NCBI GenBank assembly: GCA_036939975.1 | Contig: JALLPB010002508.1 | Coordinates: forward strand, 1 to 20,401 | Length of the DNA: 20,401 nt | Direction of reading: 5' to 3' | From: Cyclostephanos tholiformis | Taxonomy: Eukaryota; Bacillariophyta; Thalassiosirophyceae; Thalassiosirales; Thalassiosiraceae | Shown here: piece after piece, positions 17,987-20,401 of the stretch | How the letters are laid out: each line of letters opens with the position of its first letter | Position numbering within the stretch: position 1 is the first letter of the stretch | Notes under the pieces: generated by a model | What the model saw: only the letters and a program-made list of their open reading frames with translations | What the model was told of the DNA's origin: nothing | Database searches by the model: none | Program-made: the position numbers and the translations under genes

Positions 17987-19521
17987 ATGGCATCGTCAGC
18001 TCATAGAATCATGTCCATCGCAACATCGACCCGATCGGCAATTCTACTACCGAATGCCCTACTCGCCGCGCGCGGTAGTGCCCGGCCGTCCGTGGGTCGT
18101 CACTTCGTCGCCCTGGCATCGGCGTCGGCATCGTCATCCTCGCCTCCGCCGTCGTTCCCATCATCATGCGACGGCAACGGCAACGCCGCGGGGAATGGTC
18201 CCCGTCGCCGTCACTACTCCCTCGATCGTCCGGGATCCTCCTCCTTCATCCCATCCCCCCTTTCCCTCCTCAACTCGTTCGGGGGTGGGTCCGGCGGCGG
18301 GGGGGGAAGGAGGGGTGTGGGTTCGTCGAACGACTCCTCCCCCTACGGACAATCGCTCGAGATATCCGGCTGGCCGATAACCAAGGTCAACACCATAATC
18401 AACATCGTACCGCAGGGCAAGCGCATGGTCGTGGAACGATTCGGCAAATTGCACGCCATACACGAATCGGGATACTTCTTCGCCGTGCCGTTCGTGGACA
18501 CCATCGCGTACGTCATCGACGTGAGGGAGAGGGCCGTGGACATACCCAACCAGAGCGCGATTACTAGGGACAACGTGAGCGTGGAGGTTAGCGGTAATCT
18601 ATTCGTGAGGGTGGCCGATCCGGAGAGGGCGGCGTACGGGGCGAGGAATCCGCTGTATGCGGTGATCATGGTGAGTGCGTATCGTCTTTCCGAGTCAAGG
18701 GGTTGGTTTTCGGGGGGACGGACGAGGTCGTGAATGTTTACGCTCGTCGTCAAGCGAAAATTTGCGTCTCATGTTGTGTTGACACGATTCCACTTTCGAT
18801 GGGGGACACAAAAAATCTACATGAATATAACGAACGAACAAACATCGCCCAGCACGCCCAATCCGCGATGCGATCCGCCATAGGCGAACTCGAATTGGAC
18901 GAAATCCTACACAACCGCGCGGGCATCAACACCCTTATCAAGGGAGCGGTACAGGAGGCCGCCGTGGCCTGGGGACTCGAGGTGCGTAGGTACGAGCTAA
19001 CTGAAATCACCCCCGATCAGCACATACGCATCGCCATGGACAAGCAGGCCGCCGCCGAGCGCGATCGTCGGGAGCAGGTCCTGCGAGCGGAGGGGGACAA
19101 GCGACGGGCCGAGCTAACAAGCGAGGGGATCAAGATCAGCATGAAGAACGAGTCGGAGGGTAAGCTGATCCAGGTGACGAACGAGGCCGAGGCCGAGAAG
19201 TTGAGGATACTTAGGGAGGCAGAGGGCAGGGCCGAGGCCATGAGGATACAGGCGTCGGCGCAGGCCGAGGCGATCGGGTTGATCGCCGAGCAGATGGGAA
19301 AGACGGGGGGTAGGGAGGCGGCGGCTCTTTCGCTGACTAAGGAGTACGTGAACATGTACGGCGAGATGGGATCGAAGTCCAACACCATGTTCTTCCAGGA
19401 GAGTCCGGGGAATGCCCAGTCGTTGGTTGTGCAGGCGTTGGCGTCGATGAAGGCTATGAATAACATCACTGGCGGCGATGCGATTGGTGGCGATGCTGTT
19501 GTGACGAAGGAAAAATCATGA
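17987..19521 (+). CDS. Mitochondrial stomatin-like protein 2 (SPFH/band 7 family), two exons
   Basis: Exon 1 is 17987-18670 and exon 2 is 18853-19521, phase 0, with a 182-nt GT-AG intron; 450 residues. In the family, SLP2 scaffolds cardiolipin-rich inner-membrane domains and stabilises respiratory complexes and proteases. The first 50 residues are Arg/Ser/Ala-rich without acids (MSIATSTRSAILLP), a likely mitochondrial presequence; ATG 18011 is an alternative start. A Gly/Ser-rich spacer (GGGSGGGGGRR) precedes the SPFH domain from about residue 135: INIVPQGKRMVVERFGKLH, GYFFAVPFVDTIAYVIDVRE and VSVEVSGNLFVRV. It continues after the splice as HAQSAMRSAIGELELDEILH and LEVRRYELTEITPDQHIRI. A long Ala/Glu/Arg coiled coil follows, then the conserved C-terminal region (LSLTKEYVNMYGEMG). 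An AATAAA follows the stop at about 19542. Confidence 0.94.
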
Positions 19522-19740
19522 GATGGTAAAATATGCTGCGGTAATAAAATTCCCCACTCTTTATTTTATGAATCTCGTTGTCACGTAGGTTCAATTTCCT
19601 TTCGTTCCGAAGAAGAGGCACTGTGCTAGAGAAACCGCAGGTGAATCAAATAAAGTCCACGTAACATCAATTATATGCACAATTTCCCAATACAAATCTT
19701 CAGAGAGCACCCAACTCGATGTCCTCTTGACTTTGCCCGA

Positions 19741-19974
19741 TCAGGCAATATCCGTGACAAGCGGTTCGTCCAGGCCATCAGAGTCCTGCTTTTCTTGTTG
19801 AACCTTCTTTCCGTGGCAGTATACTCCGACTCCGCAGCACATAGCCAAGAGGAGAACGATAACAGCCACAACAATCACTATCCACCAATTTCCACCGGTG
19901 CCTGTCATATTCATTGTAGAAACAGGGTCCCCAATCAAGGAGATGTAATCTTTTGCGGTGTCTTCGTTACCCAT
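19741..19974 (-). CDS. Last exon of a single-pass membrane protein (5' part not resolved)
   Basis: Seventy-seven codons from ATG 19974 to a TGA at 19741-19743. A short polar segment (GNEDTAKDYISLIGDPVS) precedes a strong transmembrane helix (WWIVIVVAVIVLLLAMCCG) and a 30-residue charged tail ending DSDGLDEPLVTDIA, the layout of a type I surface or endomembrane protein. Just upstream on the minus strand, TTTTCGTTGACGCAG looks like a splice acceptor, so this is probably a 3' exon rather than a complete gene, with earlier exons towards or beyond 20401. It is convergent with the SLP2-like gene, 219 bp away. Function unknown. Confidence 0.55.
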   Translation of the reverse strand: MGNEDTAKDYISLIGDPVSTMNMTGTGGNWWIVIVVAVIVLLLAMCCGVGVYCHGKKVQQEKQDSDGLDEPLVTDIA

Positions 19975-20401
19975 CTGCGTCAACGAAAAGGCAGTAAAGG
20001 GCGGTGAATATTAGGCACTAGGGTGGACCACGATAATGCTAACTGATAGGAGCGACAATCCACAGCAATTAGCAAATCCATCCCATCCAGGTCAGGTCAT
20101 GACGGTGCACGAAACCACCCCATACCCCATCGACCACTGTCTTGCGAGGCGAATCATGTCAGGAATTCACATCCACCAAGGTTCATCCCATTTGTACGGG
20201 GTGGACCCCTACCCCCAGCAGTTCTTGATGTCGCATCTAGGCTTACATTGTTTGTTTCCCCCTGAAAATTGTAATAAGTAATGTTGAAGATCCGAGCGTG
20301 CGAGGTGTTCTCATTTTCAAGCGAAATCGAGTCTTTAGTCAGTTGACTACTACCGAACTTAAATCAATTGACGCGTTAGTTAGCTGTAATCTAAGGGTTA
20401 G
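19975..20401. other. Right-edge region, probably intron and earlier exon of the membrane protein
   Basis: On the minus strand a TTTTCAG acceptor-like site near 20263 is followed by a short cysteine-rich open stretch (NKQCKPRCDIKNCWG) reaching a stop/donor-like GGGGTAGGGG. The same frame downstream has protein-like pieces separated by stops. A plus-strand frame of 81 codons at 20036-20281 overlaps it and has no recognisable features. I cannot decide between exon, pseudogene and chance. Confidence 0.2.

Noticed and set aside
20036..20281. 81-codon plus-strand frame at the right edge
   Set aside because: No domain or signal is visible, and the opposite strand has splice-like sites in the same place.
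20390..20401. TAAGGGTTAG at the window end as a telomere repeat
   Set aside because: Only about one unit of a TTAGGG-like motif is present, with no array.
1..20401. tRNA, rRNA or CRISPR features
   Set aside because: No cloverleaf-like segment with a proper T-loop, no rRNA-like conserved blocks and no spaced direct-repeat array were found by eye.

Overview
The window looks like nuclear DNA of a microbial eukaryote, most probably a diatom. Genes have short GT-AG introns (71-310 nt). There is a sterol 14-alpha-demethylase (CYP51) and a mitochondrial stomatin-like protein. A degenerate Copia element carries the Gag and integrase style I associate with diatom Copia (CoDi) elements. Two proteins resemble lineage-specific families I associate with diatoms. 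No database search was possible, so the lineage is an inference.

Layout. (1) 192-2028 (+) is CYP51, two exons. (2) 2660-6453 (-) encodes a very large GH31 glycosidase-like protein of the YihQ type. It keeps both catalytic aspartates but has lost the residues that recognise sulfoquinovose. (3) 6454-15290 is an AT-rich, gene-poor island of transposable elements. It holds a 3169-bp defective Copia LTR element (8064-11232, 5-bp target duplication) sitting inside one copy of a dispersed repeat. An uninterrupted copy of that repeat lies at 12091-12321 and shows the pre-insertion state. Next comes a 2.28-kb element with roughly 400-bp inverted repeats (12387-14664), then a decayed gene fragment and a TCA microsatellite containing an unresolved base. 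(4) 15291-16146 (+) and 16455-17705 (-) are convergent genes of unknown function, both intron-containing. (5) 17987-19521 (+) is a mitochondrial SPFH protein (SLP2-like), divergent from its left neighbour across a 281-bp shared promoter region. (6) 19741-19974 (-) is the last exon of a single-pass membrane protein that probably continues towards or past the right edge.

The genes do not form an obvious pathway. CYP51 belongs to ER sterol synthesis, the SPFH protein to the mitochondrial inner membrane, and the GH31-like protein has no assignable substrate. I see no convincing new multi-gene system. The points most worth a second look are the altered active site of the GH31-like protein, the nested transposon structure with its built-in empty site, and the long-inverted-repeat element with possible gene fragments inside it.
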